Notes: generated by a model not told the origin, from the sequence alone. A stretch of 64,000 nucleotides of DNA from Zygnema cylindricum (GCA_037447655.1 JBBHKE010002480.1:317482-381481), one strand, 5' to 3'; positions 32,433 through 44,113 are shown, counted from the first letter of the stretch. Numbers and translations: made by a program.

Positions 32433-34772
32433 AAACTGTTAACTAACTTACACAAACTATTAGTGCTAACAATAATTTTTATCTAAATTAGACAAACTGT
32501 TAAAGCTAAAAGGAATTATCACCTAACTTACACAAACTGTTAGCTCTTGTAGAAATTGTTACATAACTTACACAAACTGTTAACGCTAACAGAAATTGTT
32601 ATGTAAATTACATAAGCTGTTAGCGCTAATAGGAATTGTCACCTAATTTATACAAATAGTTAGCGCTAACAAGAATTGTTACCTAAATTGCACAAAGTGT
32701 TAGCGCTAACAGTAATTGTAACCTAACTTACACAAACTGTTAGCGTTAACAAGAATTTTTATCTAAATAACATAAACTGTTAGCGCTAACAGGAATTATC
32801 ATTTAACTTACAGAAACTGTTACCGCTAACAGGAATTGTTATCTAAATTACACAAACTGTTAGCGCTAACAGGAATTTTTACCTAACGTACACAAATTGC
32901 TAGCGCTAACAGGAATTGTTATCTAATAACACAAACTATTATTGCTAACATTAATTTTTAATTAAATGACACAAACTGTTAGAGCTAACAAGAATTGTTA
33001 CCTAATTTACACAATTTTTAAGCCCTTACAAGAAATGATATCTAAATTACACAAACTGTAAGGCTTATAGGAATTGTCACCTAATTTACACATACTGTTT
33101 GCGCTAACATAAATTGTTATCTAAAATACACACACTGTTAGCGCTAACAGGAATTGTCACCTAATTTACACAAACTCTTAGCGCCAAGAGGAATTGTTAC
33201 CTAAGTTACCCAAACTGTTAGCGCTAACAAAAATTATTATCTACAAAATGTTAGCGCTAACAGGAATTGTCACCTCATTTACACAAATTGTTAGCGCTAA
33301 CGAGATTTGTTATCTAAATAACACAAACTATAAACTAATAAAAATTGTTACCTAACTTACACAAACAGTTAGCGCTAACAAAAAATGTTACTTAACTTAC
33401 ACAAACTGTAAATGCTTGTAGGAATTGTCACCTAATTTACACAAACTATTAGCGCTAAGAAGAATTGTTATCTTAATTACACAAACTATTAGCGCTAATA
33501 GTAATTGTTACCTAACTTATTGAAACTGTAAACACTAACAGGAATTGTTACCTAACTTACACAAAGTGTTAGCGCTAACTCGAATTGTCACCTAATTTAC
33601 ACAAAATGTTAGCGCTAACAAGAATTGTTATCTAAATTACACAAACTGTTAGCGCTAACAGGAATTGTCACCTCAATTACACAAATTGTAAGCGCTAACA
33701 AGAATTACTACCTAACTTACACAAACAATTAGCGCTAACAAAAAATGTTTCTTAACTTACACAAACTGTTAGCGCTTGTAGGAATTGTCACCTAATTTAC
33801 ACAAACTGTTAGCCCTAACAAGATTTGTTATCTTAATAACACAAACTATAAACTAATAAAAATTGTTACCTAACTTACACAAACAGTTAGCGCTAACAAA
33901 AAATGTTACTTAACTTACACAAACTGTTAGCGCTTGTAAGAATTGTCACCTAATTTACACAAATTGTTAGTGCTAACAAGAATTGTTATCTAAATTACAC
34001 AAACTATCAGCTAAGAAAAATTGTTATCTAAATTACACAAACTGTTAACGCTAAGAGGAATTGTCACCTAATTAACACAAACTATTAGCGCTAACAGGAA
34101 TTGTTATCTAAATTTCACAAATTGTTAGCTCTAACAAGAATTGTTACCTAACTTACACTAACTATTAGCCCTAACACGAATTGTTATCTAAATTACACAA
34201 ATTGTTAGCGCTTGTAGAAAGTGTCACCGAATTTACACAAACTGATAGCGCAAGCAAGAATTGCTATCCAAATTACACAAACTGTTAGCACTAATAGAAA
34301 TTGTTACCTAGCTTACACAAACTCTAAGCACTAACAGGAATTGTTATCTTAATTACACATACTGTTAACGCTAACAGGAATTGTCACCTCATTTACACAA
34401 ATTGTTAGCGCTAACAAGAATTGTGATATAAATTACACAAATTGTAAGTGCTTACAGGAAGTTTTACCTAAATTATACAAATTGTTTGCTCTAACATAAA
34501 TTGTTACCTAACTTACAAAAACTGTTAGCGCTAACAAAAATTGTTACTTAACTTACACAAACTAGTAGCGCTTGTAGGAATTGTCACCTAATTTACACAA
34601 ATTGTTAGCGCTAAGAAGAATTATTATATAAATTACACATCTGTTAGCGCTAACAATAATTGTTACCTAACTTACACAAACTTTTTTGAGCTAACAGGAA
34701 TTGATATTTAAATTACACAAATTGTTAGCTCTAACACGAATTGTTATCTAAATTACATAAACAATAATAAGA
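32433..34772 (-). repeat. 40-bp satellite array, block 5, inverted orientation (about 58 units)
   Basis: From 32433 the reverse complement of the unit is read on the plus strand (AATTGTTACCTAACTTAC, ACAAACTGTTAGCGCTAAC). The sequence on either side of the switch is not mirror-symmetric, so it is an inversion or head-to-head joining of arrays rather than a recent palindromic duplication. Local duplications are visible, for example the ACTATAAACTAATAAAAATTG block near 33328 and again near 33845. The block ends against truncated copia sequence at 34773. Confidence 0.95.
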
Positions 34773-36631
34773 GTTGTTACCTATGGACGATATCCTTACA
34801 GGCTCAAAACAGACCGAGAAAGACTTGGAAACACCCGTGACACCTATACTTGAAGCGGAAGACGTGGTGGAAACGGATATGGATCCGAGGGAGAAGGGAG
34901 AAGCCGTGGTGATTCAAAAGAATCCAAACGAATCATCTATTTTTGCCGCAGATTTTTAGGGAGGAAGAAGAAGCAGCAAAAGACTTCAAGAAAAACAAGT
35001 TGACAACAAGGTAACTAAACTTTCTCACCCGGATGAACCTCAAATATATGGAGAGGCAATGAACTCGTCGGAGAGAAACAAGTGGAAGACAGCCATCAAT
35101 GAAGAGATGGCTTTAATCATTGCACTTGATACATGGGAGTTGGTGGACTGTCCACCTGATCGCAAACCAATCGGATATAAGTGGATTTTCAATTTAAAAC
35201 TGAATCGTGATAATACTATTGAGAGGTATAAGGCCTGGTTAGTGGCCAAAATTTTTACTCAGAAAGAGGGAATAGACTACGAATAAACCTTTGCTCCAGT
35301 CGTCAGATTTCCCTCAGTCCGGATGCTTATCAGTCCGGCAGCTGTAGAAGACATGGAAGTACACCAGATGGACATCAAAACTGCCTTCTTGCATAGAGAA
35401 CTAGAGGAGGAGATCTTCATGCGACAACCGGAAGGATTTGTGGAACAAGGAGAAGAAAGTAAGGTATGTCGGCTGATCAAATCTCTCTATGGTTTGAAAC
35501 ACACGCCGAGACAGTGGAACAAGAAACTTCATGAGTTCCTTACTGGTCTGGGATACATACCGATCAGTTCAGATCATTCAATTTATGTTTTTGAAGATGA
35601 GAAAGGTGTCATCTTTATTGCAATTTACGTTGATGATTTGCTTGTTCTCAGTAAGTCAATGGATAAAATCAACAAACTATAAACAGATCTGAAGGGAAAA
35701 TTTGAGATGAAGGACATGGGGGAAACAAGATATATTCTGGGAATACAAGTACATAGAGAAAGAGAAAAGAGAAGAATTAAACTAACTCAGAAAGAGGCAA
35801 TTGGGAACATGTTGGAAAAATTTCAGATGGACAAAGCCAACAGTTTTACAACTCCCATGGATCAAAAGAAAAGAAGTGAGGGGAGTGAGGAAGGAGACAT
35901 CCTAATTTTAGATGCTTAACTAGGTCTAAAAGAGAGGAAGTTCATACAGACTATCCCATACAAACAGGTAGTGGGCAGTCTAATTTATTTCATGAACTGT
36001 ACCAGACTAGATTTGGCAACAGCTGTAGGAGTGCCAAGTAGGAGTCTAAATGCTCCTACCAAAAAGGATTTGGAAGCTGCTAAGAGGGTCCTCAGATATC
36101 TTATAGGAACTAGGGATCTATGGTTTTATCTGGGTGGGGAAAATACTGACATCACCACTTGGAGTGATGCTAACTATGGGGATGCTCCGATGCGAAGATG
36201 TACATCTGGATATGTGTTATATGCGGGAATGGTGCTTGTTGGAGCAGTAAGCAGCAAAAGGTCGTCGCTCTGTCCACCATGGAGGCTGAGTATATGGCAT
36301 CTTGCTCTGCTGTGAAGGAATTGATCTAAGGTCAAATCCTTGCTTGGTGAATTGGGGCATCTTAAGAGTGGAATTCAGAAAATATTGTGTGATAATCAAG
36401 CAGCAATTGCAATTGCTGCTAATCCTAAACATCACTTTAAAGAAAAGAACATAGATATCAGACATAGCTTTGTTAGAGAAAAGGTGGAGAACAAAATAAT
36501 AAGTCTAGAATATAGACCAGACAGTGAAATCGTGGCAAACATGATGACAAAGCCTATGCCTTCTCGTAAATAAATATTTTGCAGAGAGAAGTGTGGACTT
36601 AAATTTAAAAGTGACTTGAAAATAAGAGGAG
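34773..36631 (+). pseudogene. 3' half of a copia element (linker, RT, RNase H), 5'-truncated by satellite
   Basis: It begins in the integrase-RT linker (DDILTGSKQTEKD), aligned to the linker of the element at 48566. RT follows: [66 protein letters not shown] and the catalytic IYVDDLLVLSKS at about 35620. RNase H has LDLATAVGV, TTWSDANYGD, STMEAEYMA (frameshifted), LCDNQAAIAIAANP and ANMMTKPMPS. Stops interrupt at 34957, 35284, 35680, 35917 and about 36327. It belongs to family B. Confidence 0.9.
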
Positions 36632-36792
36632 TGTTGAAATTAGAATGCTTTCTTGTGTATTATCTAGGTTTTTTAATGTAATCTAAGATGAGGAAGGAAA
36701 AAAAACAAAGGCAGCCTGCTTCTAACTTCTTCTTCCTATCCCCCATACTTATCGTAGTCACTAGAGGCTGAAGAAGAAGCTAGAGCCATGGC
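36632..36792 (+). mobile_element. First part of a family B 3' LTR, split by copia-C
   Basis: It starts TGTTGAAATTAGAATGC directly after the polypurine tract AATAAGAGGAG and matches the first 150 bp of the LTRs at 48566 and 53965. It is interrupted after ATGGC (36788-36792), the target duplication of the inserted element, and resumes at 41392. Confidence 0.88.
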
Positions 36793-38117
36793 TGTTGTCC
36801 TTTGCCTATTTCAACCATGCATTACTCACGCAAGACACCCACAGACTACCCTAAAACAGCTATGTTCAGACAGCACAGATTACTCCATGGTAAACAAAAT
36901 CACCTCAAACTGCAACAATATGCAGTATACAATACACACTGTAAACTCCCAAAGTTAAAGCAAAATCCACTAAGGAATCTAGAAGATATAAGCTCCAGAG
37001 TTTCCCAAAAAGAGCTGATATCTTATCAAACTAACCAAGTAAACTTCTCACAGAATTCTACAGAAACAACAAAACAGAATGAAACTACACACATATAGTT
37101 ACTATATCATAGAACATCTACACAAAGTTTCAAATCAAGATATCAATCAGAATGATCACACTGACAGGTCAAAGATGCAAAAAAAACAGTTTGCCATTAC
37201 TTTCATAAACTCAGCTGATGATAAAATAAACTAAGTCCTACAAGTTTATACTCACAAAGTTATCTACTGAGCCCTAAACTAATAAAATAGCTACACGTGT
37301 AATTTATTACTGTACTCAAAAAAAGACAATGTACGTCAACGGTACATCTACTGTACCGGAGGTATGTCCAAACCCTAATTATGACTTTTATTTAATTTCA
37401 CAATTGCAACACTAAAAAGTAATTCGCTACATACAAATAAATGTTATTTTAGATATTTACAAATAGGAGCTGTACATAAATTGTGTCACTTGCTTAGTCA
37501 GCAATTTGCTAATCCGTCTAAGCGTCCGTACAAGTCAGCTCCGAGTTCGCGGATCGCCGTTACATGTAAAGTAAATCTTCGCCGTGGACGACACGCGTCC
37601 AAATCACTATCCCAATGTGGTCCCATTTCGAATCAAAGTCCGTCAACTCGATTCGTATCCGCCGTTCATTCTTTGTCGTGTATTCTACCATAGTTCATAC
37701 ACGTCCAGCCGACTGTTCCTGTGCGGTTAGAAGCACCTGAGTGCGTACGGCATGTTTCGTCACTTGTGGTCCTGCGCGAATCGCGTCCGTCTACACGATT
37801 CGAATTAACGTTCCATACTGATTTCGTACAGTATATTTTCCGGATGTCTTGTCCAAACTTCGTCCGTCCGATTCTGCGAATTTGCTCGTTCGATATTCGA
37901 CACGTGTATGTGAGTGTCTGCGCCATTCCAAAATACCTGCAAAGTCCTCATATGCCAATGCGTGTCACTGTAGAAGTAGAGTACACTCTTTTATCTTTAT
38001 ACTACTGTAACACTATTAGGGGTCACTACTGAAGTGTTTATACTAAAAAATATTCTAAGTACTAATCCCTCTCTCACTTACCCATTTATTGAGTACTAAA
38101 GCTTTCTAATCACAACA
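36793..38117 (-). mobile_element. 3' LTR of copia-C
   Basis: On the minus strand it starts TGTTGTGATTAGAAAGC and ends GGACAACA. It carries two CACGTGT boxes (near 37293 and 37900). From about 37200 to 38117 it is nearly identical to the partner LTR, but the first 330 bp differ at roughly 8% of positions. Short open frames in it (for example 37481-37693) recur in the other LTR only because the LTR is repeated. Confidence 0.93.
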
Positions 38118-38390
38118 CTCCACTAAAGCTTTAGACTTAGTACAGCACTAAGTCTACAGAGCTGTCAACTGTAATTTAGGTACATACTGAAGCAAGGACT
38201 TAGAAAAAATCTATATGTTCGGAAATTCCCTCTCACAACCTCCAGTACTAAACATCCAAAACTTTACAAATACAACACTCCTCCTAAGTTTTGGATGTGT
38301 TAGTTTTAAGCATACATATAGTAGCAGATCTAATATTTGGTCAGAATTTCAGCCACTCCAATATTTTTTCCGTTTAAACAATGATATTTC

Positions 38391-39299
38391 CTATTGAGGG
38401 TGTAAGTTTTTCCACCTCAAAAATAGCTTTTCCGGTCTTTTCTGTTGTTGCCTTTGGAGCCGGTTTCTTCTCCAGTTGATCTTCCGTAATCTATATCTTC
38501 TTTTTGTTTTCTTACTACATTCTGATCTCATCATAGACTTTGTGCTTTTTCCATAAGTTGCCTCCCCATTACTTCTATAAAGTGTGATCCTTCTCACTAA
38601 CTTTTGGTCTTTTTCCGTAATTTTACCACTCCCTTGTAGAGTTATTATCCTAACGTTTTTCATTTTGATTTTATTGCACTTCAATGACACTATTCTCTTT
38701 CTATTTTCTATTTGTGTTTTCCCATTTTGTGCCAATCCACCATTTTCTCTCTCATCATTCTCCTCCCTTACTTTAATTTTTTTATCATCTTCTCTCGGTC
38801 TTTCTTTCAGTTTTGTTTTCAGCTCAGTATGTTCCATATCTAAAGAATATCCTGCATCCAATTTTAAGTGTACTTCAATTTATTTTACTCCCATTTCTTC
38901 AAGAATCTCATCCCCTTGTAAGTCATTTTGACCCATCAATATATCACAAGAAAGACTTACAACAACCGAGTCTTTTTCACTCTCCTCTTTCTCCACACTA
39001 TCTTTGGTGCCTTCCACTTCCACTTCCGTGTGCCCTTCACTTCTTTCAACTCTTCTTACTTCAGTAACTCCTTCCTTTTGTAAGTTTGTGTCAATCACCA
39101 ATCTGTCATCGGAAACATTGACGGTAGACAAATCCTTTTCTGTTACTTCTTCCTCCACTCCATTTTCTGTGGTAGCAAATCTTCCCTTTCCTTCCTCTTT
39201 CACCAGATTCCGAAAATCATAAACAATCGGTAAGTAAACAAATTTGTGGACCGAAGGTGTATGCCTTTTGTCATCGGTTAAAGCTTGTCCCTCGCTCAT
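38391..39299 (-). pseudogene. Unrecognised acidic-to-basic ORF of the non-autonomous element
   Basis: A single minus-strand frame of about 303 codons is broken by one TAA (38880-38882). The N-terminal half is acidic and E/V/S-rich (KRHTPSVHKF, YLPIVYDF, EEVTEKDLSTVNVSDDRL, EVEVEGTKDSVEKEESEKD). The C-terminal half is lysine/arginine-rich (TELKTKLKERPREDDKK, KKTKRRYRLRKINWRRNRLQ). There is no membrane segment and no zinc motif. A diverged copy lies at 17623-18650 in another element, so it has moved with the family. I recognise no homologous domain. It could be a captured host sequence or an element-specific nucleic-acid-binding protein. Confidence 0.6.
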
Positions 39300-39403
39300 G
39301 AAAGCACTTGTTTCCCTCCTTGTTGAGGGTAAAACTCGGTTGTTGTCCCATCCATCTCTGAAAATTCCTGAAACACATGCACTTTTATATGATGGACATA
39401 CCC

Positions 39404-40090
39404 TTAAGGTATGTCGTAAATCATTACAGTAAAACCAATTTTTAGGTCCGTTTCTGCTATTACTTCTAATTTTTTTTGAAAATGAGACTTAAAGACCTCT
39501 ATATTCCCTTCAAAAAACTTTTTCCAATCTTCTTCATCTAAAACAAATCTTCTTGCTAGAGTAAAGTTCCAATCCTTTTTATCAATTAAAGTCAATCTAT
39601 CTAATTCACTCTTATATTCTTTAGGTAGGCTTCTCATTAACAAGAGAGCTTTTTGAGCATCTGTAAAGTTTCCTCCTGCCAAGTCATTTTCTACAAATAA
39701 TACTTCTAAGTCAAGACAGAGTTTCTCCATACTCCCTCCTTCATACTTGTATTCAACTATTTTGGTAACACTACTAAGCCAGTGATATACAGAAGTCTTT
39801 GCATACGCACATTCTAACCACTTCCATAATTCAGCTGCAATTTTAAAACTTAGGCATGACATTACCAGTTCCTCAGTCAAGGAGTTCTTGATAACCCTTA
39901 GACACTCACGGTTCTTCTTTTCCCATCCACTTGATGTTTCGGTCAGAGTACCATCCACCACATCCATTAGCTCCATCATCTCGAAGTAGCTCTCGAGCAA
40001 ACACTTCCAGTAGTATTAGTTAGATCCATCAAATATGGACAGCCATGGGTGTGGGCCCATAACCTGTTGTCCTTGGCCTATTTCAGCCAT
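39404..40090 (-). pseudogene. Gag of copia-C, nearly intact core
   Basis: The start ATG (40088-40090) lies in the 5' LTR and gives MAEIGQGQQVMGP across the primer-binding site. One in-frame stop near 40018-40022 separates this from a 198-codon open frame (39404-40000). That frame has a typical copia gag core: LMDVVDGTLTE, LRVIKNSLTEELVMS, KIVEYKYEGGSMEKL, RSLPKEYKSELDRL and RRFVLDEEDWKKF. The zinc knuckle expected downstream is absent, because the frame runs into the accessory region at about 39400. Gag would form the particle shell. Confidence 0.85.
40052..40064 (-). other. Primer-binding site of copia-C
   Basis: On the minus strand GGTTATGGGCCCA follows the LTR terminus GGACAACA directly and continues with CAC. 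It is a perfect complement to the anticodon arm of plant initiator tRNA-Met and starts opposite nucleotide 39, the 3' end of a half-tRNA primer. Confidence 0.9.
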
Positions 40091-41391
40091 GGATTACTCA
40101 CGGAAGACACCCACAGACTACCCCAAAACAGTTGTGTTTCAGACAGCACAGATTACTCCACAGTAAACAAAATCACCTCAAATTACAGCAATATGCAATA
40201 TACCATAGACACTGTAAACTTCCAAAGTTACAGCCAAATCCACTAAGGAATCTAGAAGATATAAGCTCCAGAGTTTCCCAAAAACAGTTGATAGCTTATC
40301 AAACTATCGAAGTAAACTTCTCACGAAATTCTACAGAAACAACAGAACAGAATGAAACTACACACGTATATAGTTACTATATTTTAGAACATCTACACAA
40401 AGTTTCAAATCAAGATATCAATCAGAGTGATCACACTAACAGGTCAAAGATGCAGAAAAACAGTTTGCCATTACTTTGATAAACTCAGCTGATGATAAAA
40501 TAAACTAAGTCCTACAATTTTATACTCACAAAGTTATCTACTGAGCCCTAAACTAATAAAATAGCTACACGTGTAATTTATTACTGTACTCAAAAAAAGA
40601 CAATATACGTCAACGGTACATCTACTGTACCGGAGGTATGTCCAAACCCTAATTATGACTTTTATCTAATTTCACAATTGCAACACTAAAAAGTAATTCG
40701 CTACATACAAATAAATGTTATTTTAGATATTTACAAATAGGAGCTGTACATAAATTGTGTCACTTGCTTAGTCAGCAATTTGCTAATCCGTCTAAGCGTC
40801 CGTACAAGTCAGCTCCGAGTTCGCGGATCGCCGTTACATGTAAAGTAAATCTTCGCCGTGGACGACACGCGTCCAAATCACTATCCCAATGTGGTCCCAT
40901 TTGGAATCGAAGTCCGTCAACTCGATTCGTATCCGCCGTTCATTCTTTGTCGTGTATTCTACCATAGTTCATACACGTCCAGCCGACTGTTCCTGTGCGG
41001 TTAGAAGCACTTGAGTGCGTACGGCATGTTTCGTCACTTGTGGTCCTGCGCGAATCGCGTCCGTCTACACGATTCGAATTAACGTTCCATACTGATTTCG
41101 TACAGTATATTTTCCGGATGTCTTGTCCAAACTTCGTCCGTCCGATTCTGCGAATTTGCTCGTTCGATATTGGACACGTGTATGTGAGTGTCCGCGCCAT
41201 TCCAAAATACCTGCAAAGTCTTCATATGCCGACGCGTGTCCCTGTAGAAGTACGGTACACTCTTTTATCCTTATACTACTGTAACACTATTAGGGGTAAG
41301 TACTGAAGTGTTTATACTAAAAAATATTCTAAGTACTAATCCCTCTCTTATGACCCATTTACTGAGTACTAAAGCTTTTCTAATCACAACA
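40065..41391 (-). mobile_element. 5' LTR of copia-C
   Basis: A 1327-bp partner of the LTR at 36793-38117, starting TGTTGTGATTAGAAAAGC on the minus strand. It encodes the gag start codon 26 bp from its end. Right of 41391 the ATGGC target duplication and the rest of the interrupted family B LTR follow. Confidence 0.93.
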
Positions 41392-42238
41392 ATGGCTGCC
41401 TATGCTTCTCCCAGAGTCAGAAGGCAGTCCTTTGTTAAACTTACCAAAAAGGTTAACGGACCCAGGATTTGATCATGGTATCTACCGCCCGTCCAAATAG
41501 CCTTGCATCGTTACCATGTAGCCTAGCACCTGTGTCGAAGTATATAGGGTACGATAGCTGGTTAAATATGTGCAAATACGAAAGTTCATTTAACTGACAA
41601 ACGGACCACAATCACATAGACGCAGTTAGATAGAATCACATTGAAAAGTAATGTTTGTATTTTAACGGCTACAAATTAAAGCCGATATCAATCGGACGGC
41701 GGAGGAAGAAGCCGGCATCGGGGAATGAATGTTTTGGCGGTTTCGGGTCACAGCCACACCGGGTGATACGTGGCAACCTGACATTGGATGGAGGCATCTC
41801 CGAGACATACCATGGCGAACCCGGACATGGCAGGGGTCGTCTCCTTGGCCATGTCGTACAATGGCCTTACAGAAAGTACTCCGGGCCAAGTACCATTCTG
41901 TACTTCACACTGAATTGATTGGCTCCGTACTTCAGTAGTAGAGGGTTAACAGAGGGGTTCAGGACTTAGAAAATATAGGTAGCAGCACCTCTCCCAGAGT
42001 GCTTCTGTGTAAAAGGTCATCTTTGACCATAGATAATTTACTGCTCAGGGGAGCAAATTCAAGGATTCTTTTTGTGGCAGACTCGGGGGAGTCAGCTCTA
42101 CGAAGGGGTGTAGTTTGGTCAGTCTGTATTCTGTCAGAGTGTCACTAATACTCACACAAAGACAAAGGGATTGAGGTTATATTAGAGGCTTCTGGTAAGT
42201 TGCCTACTTTGAGCACCAATGGAGGTCTCAGAGTTGTA
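41392..42238 (+). mobile_element. Second part of the split family B 3' LTR
   Basis: It continues the LTR begun at 36632 and is homologous to 54101-55004. It contains a box-B-like GGATTTGATCA near 41464 (antisense tRNA-like module), a CGTGGC motif near 41770, the inverted GGTCATCTTTGACC pair near 42017, and the twin hairpins GCTCAGGGGAGC and GACTCGGGGGAGTC near 42045-42095. It ends at about 42238 (GAGTTGTA), where CA is expected. Confidence 0.85.
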
Positions 42239-42378
42239 TTCTTCAGCCTCCAATAACTACGACAAGTATGGGGGCTAAAGAGAGAAGCTAGAAGCACGAT
42301 GCCTCTGCTTTTCCTTCCTCATTTTAGATTACTTAAGAAACCTAGATAAATACATAAGAAAACCTTTCTATTTAAACA
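42239..42378 (-). mobile_element. Inverted fragment of a family B LTR start
   Basis: The reverse complement starts TGTTTAAATAGAAAGG and carries CCCCCATACTTGTCGTAG, the same block found at the start of the 36632 LTR. It abuts the end of the plus-strand LTR tail to tail. Its remaining 3' part is missing. Confidence 0.72.
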
Positions 42379-42732
42379 GTTACAACTGGTCGATGGACAT
42401 ATGGTGAAAGAATTATTGGACCTTAAGGCTGAGTTATGTGCCATCCTCTCTCTTTTGCTCTCCCTCTACCTCCGAGGACATATGCTAAACAGTGTAAGAT
42501 ATGTTATTTCGGCTTCCTATTGCTTTAAGGTTGTAAGGTGTACGGGTTTTGTAAACATTAGTCATTAGGTTTAAAATTTTCATCCTATTTTTTTGGCCTT
42601 TTAAGTTTTTATGGATGTTTCAAGGTTTAAGTGACTTTTAGGTTTAAGTTTCAAAATGATTTTTCCAGTTAACTTTGGGGATTAAGGATTTTGACGGCTT
42701 TTAGGATTTTCAAGATTTTTAAGGTTTTAGAA
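42379..42732. other. Non-coding stretch with degenerate TTTTAGGTTTAAG-like repeats
   Basis: No gene is seen. From about 42590 the sequence consists of T/A/G-rich runs such as TTTTAGGTTTAAG, TTTTAGGATTTTCAAG and TTTTAAGGTTTTAG. These resemble plant telomere-type TTTAGGG only loosely, and they recur around 44110-44160. Confidence 0.4.
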
Positions 42733-42894
42733 GCTCGCAGTCGTGTTAAGGTTTATCTATAAGGTTTAGTGTCTTGTATCGTAAGTTTAGTGCAATTTTG
42801 GTGTCTGGCGCATGCTCGCAGTCGTGTTAAGGTTTATCTGTAAGGTTTAGTGTCTTGTATCGCAAGTTTAGTGCAATTTCGGTGCCTGGCTGCA
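42733..42894. repeat. 81-bp tandem duplication
   Basis: The segment beginning GCTCGCAGTCGTGTTAAGG occurs at 42733 and again at 42814 with only a few substitutions. It covers GGTTTAGTGTCTTGTATCG and AGTTTAGTGCAATTT. Non-coding. Confidence 0.9.
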
Positions 42895-42941
42895 TGCACT
42901 AGGCTTTGAACGAAACAGATTGCCTGCGGTCTAAAACCTTC

Positions 42942-43355
42942 GCGACACCATATTGGAGCACAAAATTTTCTAGTGACATGATGGGAATTGATAGAAAAAT
43001 TTGAGAAACTGAGGTAAATAAAGCTCTAAAACCCCCCGATTAAAAAACATGACAATCCCTAAAAAAACACCTAAAAAACCCTAAAAACATTAAACAAACC
43101 TATGGAAAAATTATGTGTGGCCTTTTTTGTTTGTCGTCTGTTCTATATCTTTGCGACACCATATTGGAGAACAAAAATTCCTAGTGACATGATGGGAATT
43201 GATAGAAAAATTTGAGAAACTAAGGTAAATAAAGCTCTAAAACCCCCCGATAAAAAAACATGAGAATCCCCAAAAAAATACCTAAAAAAACCCTAAAAAC
43301 ATTAAACAAACCAATGGAAAAATTATGTGTGGCCTTTTTTGTTTGCGGTCTGTTC
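42942..43355. repeat. 211-bp tandem duplication
   Basis: GCGACACCATATTGGAG starts at 42942 and 43153. Both copies run through CTAGTGACATGATGGGAATT, AAAACCCCCCGAT, a block of CCTAAAAA motifs and TTATGTGTGGCC. Only a few differences separate them, mostly in A-runs. Non-coding. Confidence 0.92.
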
Positions 43356-43585
43356 AATATTTGCGAATATACGAGCTGGTATATTCAAAAATGAGATTAT
43401 GAAAAACAATGTGCAATGTTAATTAATGTCAAAAGTTCAATGTCTAATGTCCGATGTCAAAAAATCAATTTCAAACAATGTCCAACTTCGAAGAGTCTTC
43501 AATGTACAATTCCCAATCCCAAAGTCCAATGTCAAACAACCCCAATGACATACGCCACCTAATGTTTAACAATTTCCAATGTTGT

Positions 43586-44032
43586 CTATGGGAGAGGGAG
43601 GGAGGGAGAGGGGGGAGGGCCGGAGGAGGGAGGGAGGGAGGAAAAAGTGGGTAGAGGGAGGGGGGGGGGGGAAGGAGGGAGGGGATGGAGAGGGAGAGAG
43701 GGTAGGGAGGGAGGTAGGGGGAAAAGGGAGTGAGGGACAGAGGGAGAAATGGGAGGAAGAGGGGAGGGGAGGGGCATGGGGAGGGAGGGAGGAGAGAGAG
43801 GGAGGGGTAGAGGAAGGGAGGGAGGGAGGGGAGGAGCAAGAGGGTAAGATAGGGGGAGTGGGAGGAAGGGAAGTTGAGGAAGAGGGGGAGGGGAGGGGGG
43901 GAGGGAGGGGCAAGGGAAGGGGGAGGGAGGGAGGGAGGAAGGGAGGGGGGAGAGAGGGGAGGGGTAAGGGGGTTGGAGGGAGGGAGAGGGGGGAGAGGGA
44001 GGGAGGGGGGGAGGGGGGAGAGAAAGGGAAAG

Positions 44033-44087
<55 letters not shown>

Positions 44088-44113
44088 GGGGGGGGGGGGG
44101 AGGGAGGGAGGTT
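43586..44113 (+). repeat. Polypurine (GGGAG)n tract with a long poly-G run
   Basis: About 530 bp of almost pure purine on the plus strand, built of GGGAGGGAGG, GGAGAGGG and GGGGGAGG units. It includes a run of about 50 consecutive G from about 44037. It can form G-quadruplex or triplex structures. Long open frames in three registers (Gly/Arg/Glu-rich or Pro/Ser/Leu-rich) are composition artefacts. The poly-G length is the least certain part of the assembly. Confidence 0.93.

Larger units (their letters stand above)
36793..41391 (-). mobile_element. Non-autonomous minus-strand LTR element of family C (copia-C)
   Basis: LTRs of 1325 and 1327 bp flank a short internal region of under 2 kb. ATGGC occurs on both sides (36788-36792 and 41392-41396), and the split family B LTR continues perfectly across it. 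The polypurine tract (TAGTGGAG on the minus strand) abuts 38117 and the primer-binding site abuts 40065. The inside holds a gag and an unrecognised ORF but no protease, integrase, RT or RNase H. Such an element would need enzymes from an autonomous relative. Confidence 0.94.

Noticed and set aside
30585-34772. Giant palindrome made by recent inverted duplication
   Set aside because: Sequences on the two sides of the switch near 32433 are not mirror images. Only the orientation of the repeat unit changes.
37481-38032. Open frames in family C LTRs, repeated at 40755-41306
   Set aside because: They recur because the LTR is duplicated. They lie in U3 and overlap on both strands, with no recognisable domain.
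42590-42732. Interstitial telomere repeat
   Set aside because: TTTTAGG and CCTAAAAA motifs are present but no regular TTTAGGG array can be read.
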